Shown here piece by piece: positions 33,785 to 42,692 of a DNA stretch of 47,776 nucleotides (the first letter of the stretch is position 1; every line of letters begins with the position of its first letter). The translations under genes were made by a program, and so were the position numbers. This DNA is from Vibrio splendidus. GTDB taxonomy: Bacteria > Pseudomonadota > Gammaproteobacteria > Enterobacterales > Vibrionaceae. The DNA lies in assembly GCF_002873455.1 (NCBI RefSeq), contig NZ_MCUN01000035.1, positions 124,112 through 171,887 on the forward strand, in the 5' to 3' direction. The notes beneath the pieces are model-generated. The model was given only the letters and a program-made list of their open reading frames with translations. It searched no databases and was not told the DNA's origin.

Positions 33785-34813
33785 TTACGCTGAAATCTCT
33801 TTACGAACGATCTCTGCGCCAGCACTTAGCGCATTAAGCTTAGCTGAGGCAATTTCGCGAGGTAGGGGGGCCATGCCACAATTGGTGCAAGGGTAGAGCT
33901 TATCTGCATCAACATACTTAAGTGTTTCTCTCAGAGTGTTAGCTACCTCTTCTGGTGTTTCAATGGAATCGGTTGCAACATCGATCGCGCCGACCATCAC
34001 TTTCTTGCCTCGAACCAGGTCAAGTAACTCAAGTGGTACATGAGAGTTGTGGCACTCTAAAGAGATAATATCGATATTCGATTGCTGCAGCTTAGGAAAT
34101 ACCTCTTCGTATTGGCGCCACTCTGTGCCTAACGTCTTTTTCCAATCCGTATTCGCTTTGATACCGTAGCCATAGCAAATATGCACAGCTGTTTCGCACT
34201 TAAGCCCTTCAATGGCTCTTTCCAAGCAAGCAATGCCCCAATCATTTACTTCATCAAAGAACACGTTAAATGCAGGTTCATCGAACTGAATAATATCAAC
34301 GCCTGCAGCTTCTAGCTCTTTCGCTTCTTCGTTAAGGATCTTTGCAAATTCCCACGCGAGCTTTTCACGGCTTTGGTAATGCGCATCGTAAAGTGTATCA
34401 ATCATGGTCATAGGCCCCGGTAGAGCCCATTTAATAGGTTGATCCGTTTGTTGACGTAAAAACTTAGCATCTTCGACAAAAACGGATTTCTGACGAGAAA
34501 CAGGGCCAACGACTGTCGGTACACTTGCATCGTAACGGTCACGGATTTTAACGGTTTCACGCTTTTCAAAATCAACGCCATTCAGGTGTTCAATGAAGGT
34601 CGTTACAAAGTGCTGACGTGTTTGTTCGCCGTCACTTACAATATCAATGCCTGCTTGCTGCTGTTCATGTAGAGACACACGCAGCGCATCTTGTTTGCCG
34701 TCTGTGAGTTCATCGCCTTGCAGTTTCCATGGCGACCAAAGCGTCTCTGGTTGTGCAAGCCAAGACGGTTTCGGCAAACTGCCCGCTGTTGAAGTCGGTA
34801 AAAGTGTTTTCAT
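33785..34813 (-). CDS. mesD: Core (folate-independent) methionine synthase MesD
   Basis: 342 aa, equal to the C-terminal catalytic half of MetE without its N-terminal half. Zinc/thiol ligands are visible as HICYG, SLECHNSH and CTNCGMAPL, and the substrate loop as FDEPAFNVFF. The core type that lies next to a DUF1852 gene is the MesD family, shown (Price and colleagues, 2021) to make methionine without methyl-folate when its partner MesX is present, needing oxygen. Here the DUF1852 gene is directly upstream with 45 nt between, which makes mesD-mesX secure. The methyl donor is unknown. Confidence 0.9.
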   Translation of the reverse strand: MKTLLPTSTAGSLPKPSWLAQPETLWSPWKLQGDELTDGKQDALRVSLHEQQQAGIDIVSDGEQTRQHFVTTFIEHLNGVDFEKRETVKIRDRYDASVPTVVGPVSRQKSVFVEDAKFLRQQTDQPIKWALPGPMTMIDTLYDAHYQSREKLAWEFAKILNEEAKELEAAGVDIIQFDEPAFNVFFDEVNDWGIACLERAIEGLKCETAVHICYGYGIKANTDWKKTLGTEWRQYEEVFPKLQQSNIDIISLECHNSHVPLELLDLVRGKKVMVGAIDVATDSIETPEEVANTLRETLKYVDADKLYPCTNCGMAPLPREIASAKLNALSAGAEIVRKEISA

Positions 34814-34858
34814 AATAATACTGCCTATCCTTGGGTGGTTTGAGAGCGCAATAGACGA

Positions 34859-35836
34859 TTAAAGTGCGTAATTTGCCGACCAGTTATCGAGAACCGATTG
34901 GTATGGCTTAATGAAATTCTCTTCTGCGAACTTACCTTGCTCAACTGCTAGCTGGCCTCGCTCTTCACGGTCGTACACGATTTGAGTTAGCGAGTGATCC
35001 AAGTTTTTCAAATTTGGTTGGTAACAGTTGCCCGCAACCGCGTTCGCGTTGTAAATCTCAGGTCGGTAGATCTTCTGGAACGTACCCATGGTGCTGATGG
35101 TGCTGATAAGCTCTAGGTTAGAGTAATCGTTCAGCAGATCACCAAAGAAATAGAAAGCCAAAGGTGCAACACTGTTTGGCGGCATGAAATAACGAACCTG
35201 TAAGCCCATCTTCTTGAAATATTGCTCAGTTAAAGAAGACTCATTCGGTTGGTATTCAAAACCTAATACTGGGTGTTGGTTTTCAGTGCGGTAATAGGTT
35301 TTATTATCTGACACGCTTAAGCAAATAACAGGTGGCTTATTAAAGTTCTTTTTGTAAGCGTCAGAATTAACGAAATATTTAAATAGCTTGCCGTGTAAAT
35401 CACCAAAATCTTCTGGAATGCTGAATTTATCTTGGCCTTTATTATGATCCAACAGAAGTACGCTAAAGTCATAATCTCGAACATAAGAAGAGAAGTTATT
35501 TCCGATAATGCCTTCAATACGCTCGTTGGTGTTTCGGTCCAGGATATTGGTTTTCAGTACTTCAATTGAAGGGAATGCTTCACCGTTGCTTTCAATGTCC
35601 ATATCAACAGAAATGATTTCAAGCTCAACAGAGTAACGGTCGCCCTTAGGGTTGTCCCAGTGCGCTAACGCGTTGAAACTGTTATCGATCATTTGTAGTG
35701 CATTACGCAAGTTCGCTTGACGGCTGTCGCCTCTAGCCAGGTTAGCAAAGTTGGTTGTGATACGCGTGCTGTCTGCAGGCTGGTAGTTTTCGTCGAGACT
35801 AATGCTCTTAATCGTAAAATTAAATTCTTTATTCAT
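34859..35836 (-). CDS. mesX: DUF1852 protein MesX, partner of MesD
   Basis: 325 aa from ATG 35836 (MNKEFNFTIKSISLDENYQP); a TTG further upstream (35854) is in frame. DUF1852 members occur almost only next to MesD-type synthases and are required for their activity. Characteristic parts here include NFANLARGDSRQANLRNALQ and QPNLKNLDHSLTQIVYDREE. No signal or membrane segment, no known enzymatic motif. It forms an operon with mesD and is divergent from the TSUP exporter. Confidence 0.9.
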   Translation of the reverse strand: MNKEFNFTIKSISLDENYQPADSTRITTNFANLARGDSRQANLRNALQMIDNSFNALAHWDNPKGDRYSVELEIISVDMDIESNGEAFPSIEVLKTNILDRNTNERIEGIIGNNFSSYVRDYDFSVLLLDHNKGQDKFSIPEDFGDLHGKLFKYFVNSDAYKKNFNKPPVICLSVSDNKTYYRTENQHPVLGFEYQPNESSLTEQYFKKMGLQVRYFMPPNSVAPLAFYFFGDLLNDYSNLELISTISTMGTFQKIYRPEIYNANAVAGNCYQPNLKNLDHSLTQIVYDREERGQLAVEQGKFAEENFIKPYQSVLDNWSANYAL

Positions 35837-36170
35837 GCTAATTTGGTATCCCAATTTTTTTTCTGATTCTCTCGGTCTTTAGTATTAAAACGGCTTTTAT
35901 TTTTTGCTTGTGACCAGATTAAGAATCGAAAGCTATGCTGTCTGAAATTAATGCTTAGTAGCATTACTGTCGTATAAAGTTAATCGCTTAAGGTTTTTAT
36001 ACGTGGATAGGTTCACCATTAACAATGGTATTACTTCACATTGAACATGAGGAATATTCATGATCTATTCTGTTTGAATATTTAAGTCGGTGTCAGTTAT
36101 ATTAATTAGCTTGATGGAAATATAACCACATTAATAGTGCGTTATTTAAGACAATTAATTTAATTAAGAG
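35837..36170. other. Divergent promoter region mesX / TSUP exporter
   Basis: About 330 nt, AT-rich. A short inverted repeat, ACCATT-AAC-AATGGT (36015-36029), lies in the middle and may be an operator. No recognisable riboswitch (SAM or other) was found by eye upstream of mesX. Confidence 0.4.
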
Positions 36171-36989
36171 ATGGATGAAATGAGTGAGTTGCTGTTGTTG
36201 ATTTTATACTGTGCATTATTAGGCTGTGGTGTTGGTTTTCTTGCCGGGCTTTTGGGGATTGGCGGGGGGCTGATCATTGTTCCGGTGCTAAGCAGTATTT
36301 TACTTCACTTAGAGATTCTACCTGCGGATCAAGTGGTTGTTGCGGCCATCGCTACCTCGTTGGCATCGATACTGTTCACCTCAACTTCTTCTGCACTTGC
36401 TCACCACAAGAATGGCAACGTGCCTTGGGATCTGGCGCCTTGGATCATGCTCGGTGTTGCTCTTGGCGCATTAGTTAGTGGCTTTATGGCGGCTCTGTTG
36501 CCGGAAAAAGTCGTTCGCATTGTGTTTGCTGTGAGCGTGGTTCTCATTGCGATCAAGATGTTCTTGAGCAGCAAAAATGATTCACCTAAAGAACGTAAAC
36601 TGCCGAACAAGGGCGTGCTAACTGTGCTGACAACCATTACGGGTGGCTTGTCTGCCATGATAGGTATTGGTGGCGGTGCATTACTGGTTCCGCTATTAAC
36701 GTTTTTCTCTGTCGATATGAAAAAGGCCATCGGTTGTGCGTCTACTTGTGGCATTGTCATCGCGCTATTTGGTTCGATAGGTTACATCAGCTCAGGCAGC
36801 AGCCACTTTGCGCTAACCGACGGTTTTGCTGGCTTTGTTTATCTACCTGCGTTGCTTGGTATTGTGTGCACTTCTTGGTTTACGGCTCCAATGGGTGCAA
36901 AAGCCACCAACCATTTACCTGTCCCAACGATTAAGAAGATTTTCTCAGTACTGTTGGTTGTTATCGCAGCAAGCATGGTTGCTCGTTAA
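36171..36989 (+). CDS. TSUP (TauE/SafE) family sulfite/sulfonate exporter
   Basis: 272 aa with about eight membrane helices in two repeated halves. The halves carry the family's glycine motifs, GLLGIGGGLIIVPVLSS and MIGIGGGALLVPLLTFF. Family members export sulfite, sulfoacetate or related organosulfur anions. An in-frame ATG at 36180 is an alternative start. Position next to the methionine synthase pair hints at sulfur metabolism but the genes are divergent. A terminator follows. Confidence 0.9.
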   Translation: MDEMSELLLLILYCALLGCGVGFLAGLLGIGGGLIIVPVLSSILLHLEILPADQVVVAAIATSLASILFTSTSSALAHHKNGNVPWDLAPWIMLGVALGALVSGFMAALLPEKVVRIVFAVSVVLIAIKMFLSSKNDSPKERKLPNKGVLTVLTTITGGLSAMIGIGGGALLVPLLTFFSVDMKKAIGCASTCGIVIALFGSIGYISSGSSHFALTDGFAGFVYLPALLGIVCTSWFTAPMGAKATNHLPVPTIKKIFSVLLVVIAASMVAR

Positions 36990-37050
36990 TTTTTTGTTGT
37001 TCGATACGATGTGTTGGGTATGAACAGATCGATTTAGTACTAACGAATGA

Positions 37051-37080
37051 AAAAGAGCAGTCATTTGGCTGCTCTTTTTA
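37051..37080 (+). terminator. Terminator of the TSUP exporter gene
   Basis: AAAAGAGCAG / CTGCTCTTTT, 10-bp stem with an 8-nt loop, ending in T; about 60 nt past the stop. Confidence 0.8.
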
Positions 37081-37210
37081 TATCTGTCAGCCGACTTTTA
37101 TACGTTTATGTGCATGAGTATCTCGGTAAAACATTGTTATTTCCCCCAATTCACTGCTATAGCTGAATGTATCTTTTTTGATTCAACGGAATGCTATCAA
37201 TGAGTGATTT

Positions 37211-38215
37211 ATGGATCCTTTAACGCAAGGCGTGTTAGGCGCTTCTTTGGCACAGTCGGCAAGCAAAAAACAACATTTGGTTGTTGCTGGGGTATTAGGG
37301 CTGCTCTCTGGATTGGCACCAGATCTAGATGCACTGATTAAGTCTCAAAGTGATCCTTTGTTGGCTTTGGAATTTCATCGACAATTTACCCATTCACTCT
37401 TCTTTATCCCAATTGGCAGTTTGATCTGCGCTTTGGTTCTGCATCTGCTCATTGCAAAAAGGCGTGGGCTCTCTTTCAAACAAAGCTGGTTTTTTTGTGC
37501 TCTGGGTTATGGCACTCATGCATTGTTAGACGCTTGTACTACTTATGGCACGCAGTTACTTTGGCCTTTCACCAATGCGCGTTTTGCTTGGAATACCATA
37601 TCAATCATCGACCCTGTCTATACGCTTCCCATCTTAATATTGCTGGTGGTTGCAACATTGAAGCGAGCACCTTGGTTAGCGCGTGTTGCGTTTGCTTGGG
37701 TTCTAATTTATCCAACATTAGGAATGATACAAAGAGACAGGGCAGAGGCGATAGGGTGGCAATTAGCGGAACAAAGACAACATACGCCGATTCGATTAGA
37801 GGCAAAACCGAGCTTTGCTAATATCTTGGTTTGGAAAGTGGTGTACGAAACAGAGGCTCATTACCATGTAGACGCAGTGCGGGCTGGCACATCGGTAAAC
37901 GTATATCCAGGAGAGTCGATCGCTAAGCTGAACGTTAACAGTGATTTACCTTGGCTTGACCCTGATTCTCAACAAGCCAAAGACATTGAGCGCTTCCGCT
38001 GGTTTTCAAATGGTTATATTGCACAGGACCCATCAGATGATCTGCGGATTATTGATGTTAGGTATTCAATTGTACCGAACCAACTGAAAGCGCTCTGGAG
38101 TATTAAGCTATCGCCATCCGTCGATGCAGGTACACACGTGAAATACGAAACGCACAGAGACAATACACCAGAGTCGAGACAGATCTTCTTCGATATGCTC
38201 ATTGGCGATAAATGA
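37211..38215 (+). CDS. YdjM-type membrane-bound metal-dependent hydrolase
   Basis: 334 aa. The N-terminal half has the DUF457/YdjM pattern: MDPLTQGVLGASLAQSA, GLAPDLDALI, HRQFTHSLFFIPIG and GYGTHALLDACTTYGTQLLW, with His and Asp residues that would bind metal, across four to five membrane helices. The C-terminal 150 residues are soluble and periplasmic or cytoplasmic. E. coli YdjM is LexA-regulated; no LexA box was noticed here. Reaction unknown. Confidence 0.88.
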   Translation: MDPLTQGVLGASLAQSASKKQHLVVAGVLGLLSGLAPDLDALIKSQSDPLLALEFHRQFTHSLFFIPIGSLICALVLHLLIAKRRGLSFKQSWFFCALGYGTHALLDACTTYGTQLLWPFTNARFAWNTISIIDPVYTLPILILLVVATLKRAPWLARVAFAWVLIYPTLGMIQRDRAEAIGWQLAEQRQHTPIRLEAKPSFANILVWKVVYETEAHYHVDAVRAGTSVNVYPGESIAKLNVNSDLPWLDPDSQQAKDIERFRWFSNGYIAQDPSDDLRIIDVRYSIVPNQLKALWSIKLSPSVDAGTHVKYETHRDNTPESRQIFFDMLIGDK

Positions 38216-38230
38216 CTCGTTATGAAGAGT

Positions 38231-38266
38231 AAAAGGCTGAGTCAGATAATCTGCTCAGCCTTTTCT
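38231..38266 (+). terminator. Terminator of the YdjM-like gene
   Basis: AAAAGGCTGAG / CTCAGCCTTTT, 11-bp stem with a 12-nt loop, followed by CT; 16 nt past the stop. Confidence 0.8.
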
Positions 38267-38630
38267 ATTCGTTTATTTAACAGGTCGATGTTGCATTGAT
38301 CTGTACCATCAATACTGGACGCTACGTTAAGCGACTTTCCATACCTTTAGTTATCTCTTAATTGTTAATTTAGGGGAAGTTGTAGCTCATTTATGCCCCA
38401 AAGTGTGTCACGACCGATGACTGACTAATTAATGGTGAGTTGATTTTGTAATACATATGCTAACTAACAACCCTAGAGTGCAGGTGTTTTTTTCGTAACC
38501 CATCACTCGTGTGCGTACAAAAATCACATAACCACCATATATGGCTTGAGTTGCTTAAAAAGGTTGAGCAAGATGGCCAGAAGCAAATGACTATATCCCG
38601 ACTGAAAAGCGTTATGCATAGGGGCAATTA
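38267..38630. other. Intergenic region with dispersed repeat
   Basis: No gene. Bases 38301-38366 are about 70% like 46288-46352. It also has ATGCCCCAAAG (38393-38403) as found in the attC-like copy at 42402. It marks the start of the repeat-rich accessory region. Confidence 0.5.
38301..38366 (+). repeat. Dispersed repeat, copy 1
   Basis: Shares CTGTA-CATCAATACTGG and TTTCCATACCTTTAGTTATC with 46288-46352. The second block also recurs, more diverged, at 42520-42543 and 46486-46508. Confidence 0.55.
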
Positions 38631-39095
38631 ATGACGAAAGCGAAACAAGCGTTAAGCATAAAAGGTGATACGTTTAACCCATTTCCAGAGCCATTTAAAT
38701 CTCGCCTTGGTCAATCTGAATGCAGAAGTTTAGGTGATTCTTTTGGGCTCACTCAGTTCGGTGTGAATCTGGAAGTATTAGAACCGAATGCGCAGTCGGC
38801 TCTTCGCCATTGGCACACAAGGTCAGATGAGTTTCTTTATGTACTCGGTGGTGAGCTATGTTTAGTCAGTGATGACGGTGAGCAGACATTGTTTGCAGGA
38901 ATGTGTATTGGCTTCCCTGCTAGGGTCGAAAATGGTCATCATTTAATAAACCGTAGTAGCGAACAAAGTAAATTTATAGTTATAGGGAGCCGAGTTGCAA
39001 AAGACGAAGCCCATTATCCAGATGATGATTTCAAATGGGTTGTTGAAAGTTCTGGTGAATGGACTCCCTCTAGAAAAAACGGCACACCATACTAG
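38631..39095 (+). CDS. Cupin-domain protein
   Basis: 154 aa single-domain cupin. Metal-site motif 1 reads RHWHTRSDEFLYVLGGE (HxH..E) and motif 2 region AGMCIGFPARVENGHHLIN (final His). The type with FGVNLEVLEPN is common in proteobacterial cupins of unknown substrate. The VOC gene follows 27 nt later, so both form an operon with the DUF4440 gene. A weak site upstream of ATG. Confidence 0.9.
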   Translation: MTKAKQALSIKGDTFNPFPEPFKSRLGQSECRSLGDSFGLTQFGVNLEVLEPNAQSALRHWHTRSDEFLYVLGGELCLVSDDGEQTLFAGMCIGFPARVENGHHLINRSSEQSKFIVIGSRVAKDEAHYPDDDFKWVVESSGEWTPSRKNGTPY

Positions 39096-39122
39096 TGACT
39101 GTTAAGTAGTAGGAGGGAGACT

Positions 39123-39488
39123 ATGATTCCAACAGCGATTCTTATTCATGTTCAAAATGTCGCATTAGGCATCGAGTGGTATCAAAAAGCCTTTCCTACA
39201 GCTGAATCTGTTTATCATCCTAGTTTCGACTTTACCGTGCTCAATTTAAACGGTTTTTCTCTTGAGATAGTGCAAGCAGACGAAAAAGTAGGCTCGGGTA
39301 AATGCGGGACAGTTTTATATTGGTCGGTAAACAACTTGGATAAAGCACTGGATCATTTTGAAGAACTTGGTGCAAAACTGTATAGAGGCCCAATGGCAAT
39401 TGAAAATGGGCTTTTTATGTGTCAAATCGAAGATCCGTTTGGCAACTTAATTGGCTTGCGTGGGGCGACGACGTTGCAAGTGGTTTAA
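39123..39488 (+). CDS. VOC-family (glyoxalase/bleomycin resistance-like) protein
   Basis: 121 aa. The start MIPTAILIHVQNVALGIEWY and the end MCQIEDPFGNLIGLRG show the two half-barrels of the vicinal-oxygen-chelate fold, with His9 and Glu as likely metal ligands. AGGAGGGAG gives a strong start. Substrate unknown; such genes are frequent in integron cassettes. Confidence 0.9.
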   Translation: MIPTAILIHVQNVALGIEWYQKAFPTAESVYHPSFDFTVLNLNGFSLEIVQADEKVGSGKCGTVLYWSVNNLDKALDHFEELGAKLYRGPMAIENGLFMCQIEDPFGNLIGLRGATTLQVV

Positions 39489-39534
39489 ATGGATTATAAA
39501 AGGCCTTATATGCCATATCAGTTTAGGAGGTAAA

Positions 39535-39906
39535 ATGGACATTTTGATCGAACAAGAAATAGAACTCCATCAATACCAAACTCGTCAGAACAAAGCTGAC
39601 CTTGATCGTTTAATACACCCTAGTTTTACTGAAGTTGGTAAGTCAGGAGATAGCTACGACTTTACATCCATTATTCAAATGATGGATTTGGAAGAGCCTT
39701 CAGATATCCGCGTTCATTCTCAAAAGTATGAATGTATTCAACTTGAGCCTTCTATACAGCTTTTAAAGTATGAGTCTGCTCTTGTAAGTGAATCTGGAGA
39801 AGTTAGTGACTATGCCAAACGCTGTTCAATTTGGACATTTACGGGCACTTGTTGGAAGCTCAGATATCATCAAGGTACGCAATGTAAACCTTTCAAACTC
39901 AGTTAG
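39535..39906 (+). CDS. DUF4440/SnoaL-like (NTF2-fold) protein
   Basis: 123 aa from ATG 39535, preceded by AGGAGGTAAA; an upstream in-frame ORF to 39451 overlaps the VOC gene and is not used. Segments EIELHQYQTRQNKADLDRLI, HPSFTEVGKSGDSYDF and RCSIWTFTGTCWKLRYHQGT match DUF4440 proteins. Probably a small-molecule-binding or isomerase-like cone fold. Last gene of the cupin-VOC-DUF4440 run. Confidence 0.88.
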   Translation: MDILIEQEIELHQYQTRQNKADLDRLIHPSFTEVGKSGDSYDFTSIIQMMDLEEPSDIRVHSQKYECIQLEPSIQLLKYESALVSESGEVSDYAKRCSIWTFTGTCWKLRYHQGTQCKPFKLS

Positions 39907-40322
39907 TAGTGATTATCCGAAATCTAACTATCTACTGAAGTTTGTCATTACGGGGGAGCTTAAAGTTTGTAACACGCCTCTGCCCCATTTTTAGTTTCGC
40001 CAAAAAGCCTACGTTCTCGGTCGGGTGGGTTTTGACCACATATAACTAATCTGACACCCAAAACTCACAAAGTCCGAAAAGTGGCCGTCATAGTGTTGTT
40101 CTTAGCTCAAATGAATTTGCTGATTTTTGCCCTGAAAATCGCACTGAAAGCGTCCCAAATATCCGCTTAGAGCGTTTTAGGCGGTCTGAGGGTTGTTTTG
40201 GATAGCAAAATCGCACATTTGTCATAATAGGAATAATGAACACTGAATTTAGAATTTGGTTTAAATATTATGCCGAAATTACGAATCCGTCTTAAACGTT
40301 GTTAGCCGTATTTTCACGGTGA
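39907..40322. other. Non-coding stretch, possible relic cassette end
   Basis: About 415 nt without a gene in either strand. It begins near TAACACGCCTCTGCCCCA (39970-39987) and ends near AACGTTGTTAGCC (40297-40309), short blocks that resemble attC boundary sequences, but no clear fold was traced. It may be a non-coding cassette or long decayed element. Confidence 0.3.
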
Positions 40323-41033
40323 TTAATCCAAAACATATTTTTGACTTAAAGCAAACTTACTAATTTCTTCAGAATATTCCTGCAAAAATTTATTCTTATC
40401 GATCTGAGGCTCGGCGATATGTGGTGGTACTTGATCCATAAATGAGAAATGATCGCCACCTTCAACAACTCTCATTTCCACCATTTGCGGATTAGGAATG
40501 GTTTGAGCCAACCATTCCGTTTGGGCGCTCGGTGTAATCTCATCTTCTGAGCCAACCCACGCAAAAATGGGAATATTAACTGTGTCAAGCGAACCTGGAG
40601 CATAAAAAAACTTAGTTGGCGCAGCCAAAATTACCAAAGACACAAGTCTGTTGTCCGGTAAAATATCAACTATTTCTCTTGATCTCGTTTGCATCTCTGC
40701 GCCAGCTAAAGCGATAAGTGTAGCAGCACCAATCGAGTGCCCTATTCCTATCACTTTTGAATTAGGTTGTGTACATGCTTTTAGAGAGAGGGACAGTCGT
40801 CTTGCTCTAAGAGATAATTCAATTTTATTAGGAAAATGATTTGTAAGCATCTCAAAACATGGAGCAATTATTGTACACCCTGATTTTTTTAGTGTATCCA
40901 AAAGAGTTGAATATCGTCCAGGCATTCCACCTGAGCCGACAGAAAACAGTATAACTGGACTGTTTTGTTCACCAGACTCGTGTACCAAAACTTTAAATGG
41001 TTCACCGCCATCTTGTATTATCTTGGTTTGCAT
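40323..41033 (-). CDS. Alpha/beta hydrolase
   Basis: 236 aa. Oxyanion-hole region VILFSVGSGGMPG, nucleophile elbow GHSIGA, acid in WVGSEDEITPSAQTEW and catalytic His in VEGGDHFSF complete the triad. Size and form fit dienelactone-hydrolase-like or lipase-like enzymes acting on small esters. No signal peptide, so cytoplasmic. The AraC/GyrI-type regulator lies upstream on the same strand with 223 nt between and may be its regulator. Confidence 0.85.
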   Translation of the reverse strand: MQTKIIQDGGEPFKVLVHESGEQNSPVILFSVGSGGMPGRYSTLLDTLKKSGCTIIAPCFEMLTNHFPNKIELSLRARRLSLSLKACTQPNSKVIGIGHSIGAATLIALAGAEMQTRSREIVDILPDNRLVSLVILAAPTKFFYAPGSLDTVNIPIFAWVGSEDEITPSAQTEWLAQTIPNPQMVEMRVVEGGDHFSFMDQVPPHIAEPQIDKNKFLQEYSEEISKFALSQKYVLD

Positions 41034-41256
41034 AAAATTTCTCCTAGGCTTTGCTATTGTGGATACACTTAGCTCTTTATATTCGGCGATGAGCCGTTCT
41101 TTCGTTTTGAGCTATTTTTGGACAGTCAATATAAATTTAAGGGCTTAAAAGACGGTTTAGTCTATTTAGATGGTAATATGACTCTTCCTTAATTGAGTGT
41201 AGATTTTACGTAACGCTCGTTGTGCGTAGGTGGTTGATTTACCATAATTGCATTTA

Positions 41257-42120
41257 CTATTTAATTGGTAGGTAGATCTCTGTTAACAACCCACACTCAT
41301 TAACTTCATGAGCAAAATTTAAGTAACGGAAGAAACAAGGGGAGTCTCTTAATTCTTTGCCACTATCTGGCAGCCATTTATGGTACAAGTGATACACGGT
41401 GTTACTAATACTATCATGGCTTCCTTCATGGAGAGCCATGGCGCATCTGCCACTTGGTATTGTTCCAGATTTTATTCCATAGACGTTTGCTAGAACCTCT
41501 CCTCTGTGCAAGCCACAGATATCAAACTGAAACTCATCATCAGGCGTATCGTTTGGGTCAGAGTGAGGAATACCAAATGTTTCGCTGGTTTTTATTGGAG
41601 ATAAACCTGTTGATTTTCGCCAATTTATGAACTTGGCTACTGTCTCGTATACCAGTCTTGGGTTACCTTTATGTTCAATTAATGCAACTTCTCTTTTTTC
41701 GAAGTCTACGACTTGAACGTCCTTTACACTTTCTCCTGTTATCGGTGGATGATATTCATACCTTGAGTGCCAAGTACGCCACTCAGGCTGATTTCTAAAT
41801 TGGGAAGGTGATTGTCCAAATATCCTAGAAAAAGCACGGCTAAAGGCTTCTAGGCTTGTGAAGTGAGCTTCAAAGGCAATATCAGTAACACTGTACTCTG
41901 ACTCGAATGCTAACCTGAAAGAAGCGCGTTTCATTCGTGCCAGCAACACATATTGCATAGCGCTAATCCCCATAAACGCTTTAAAGATACGATGAAAGTG
42001 GTACTTTGAACTGGCAGCTACAGAACTTAGCTGCTCAAGTGAGAACTCGCCATCTAGGTTACCATCTATAAAATCGCACACTTTTTTTATTTGTCGTTCA
42101 TGATGTTTAATCACGCTCAC
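41257..42120 (-). CDS. AraC-family regulator with GyrI-like effector domain
   Basis: 287 aa. The N-terminal AraC DNA-binding domain shows two helix-turn-helix units (FSLEQLSSVAASSKYHFHRI and YSVTDIAFEAHFTSLEAFSR), then a GyrI-like small-molecule-binding domain (residues about 130-287: VQVVDFEKREVALIEHKGNP, GIPHSDPNDTPDDEFQFDIC, PSGRCAMALHEGSH). This layout is that of Rob/SoxS-like and BmrR-type regulators of drug or stress responses. Expected to activate genes nearby, possibly the hydrolase. Confidence 0.93.
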   Translation of the reverse strand: MSVIKHHERQIKKVCDFIDGNLDGEFSLEQLSSVAASSKYHFHRIFKAFMGISAMQYVLLARMKRASFRLAFESEYSVTDIAFEAHFTSLEAFSRAFSRIFGQSPSQFRNQPEWRTWHSRYEYHPPITGESVKDVQVVDFEKREVALIEHKGNPRLVYETVAKFINWRKSTGLSPIKTSETFGIPHSDPNDTPDDEFQFDICGLHRGEVLANVYGIKSGTIPSGRCAMALHEGSHDSISNTVYHLYHKWLPDSGKELRDSPCFFRYLNFAHEVNECGLLTEIYLPIK

Positions 42121-42692
42121 TGCTTTTTATACTCCAACTTAAAAATCTTAGAAATGATAATACCCAAGAAGATTTTATTATGCCTGATTGAAATTGCTAG
42201 ATGACGGGTAGTAGACAGTTTATGGAGGGCTAATAGGTATGCTTAACTGCCATATCAACAAGTAATAACGTCATCTTAACTGCGTAGCACTCAGTGTTTA
42301 CTTCTGTTTGTTTTCGTTGACGGTTAGCACCTCAGCAAAGAGTGTAATACAGCATTTTGCAGTACTAAAACTTATCCGTAGTTTTCTAATTTAAGTGGCT
42401 ACTCTAACAAGATTTTGTCCAGAACCTTCGTAGGCTGAATTTTTACCCGTGGCATTTTCTAGCACGTCTGTGCCCCAAAGTTCGTTAGAGCAAATGCTCC
42501 ACACAATTTAGGGGCGTGCGTTTTACCCTACGAAAAGTTATCCAAATTCGGTAGCTGTCAAAGTTATGCCACACAGAAAACCGCCCCCATTATCTTTATC
42601 ACTAACCTATTGATTTATTGTTGAAGCGTAAAAAGAAAGGCTGCATTATGTGATCATAGAATACAAACGCCGCTTAGTAATCAGGAGAAACA
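42121..42692. other. Intergenic region with attC-like scar
   Basis: About 570 nt without a gene. It includes the scar at 42402-42480 and a block CACTAACCTATTGATT..AAAGGCTGCAT (about 42600-42645) that recurs at 46574-46621. The whole 42402-42645 stretch is thus a diverged copy of 46376-46621. Confidence 0.5.
42402..42480 (+). repeat. attC-like scar (copy B)
   Basis: CTCTAACAAGATTTTGTCC, then GGCTGAATTTTTACCCGTGG and CATTTTCTAGC, ending TGCCCCAAAG. Same order of blocks as copies A, C, D and E. Confidence 0.5.

Noticed and set aside
38444..38460. TTTTGTAATACATATGC before the cupin gene as a further TTGTA-N-TACAA operator
   Set aside because: Only the inner core matches, the location is far from a polysaccharide gene, and the cupin does not look like KdgF.
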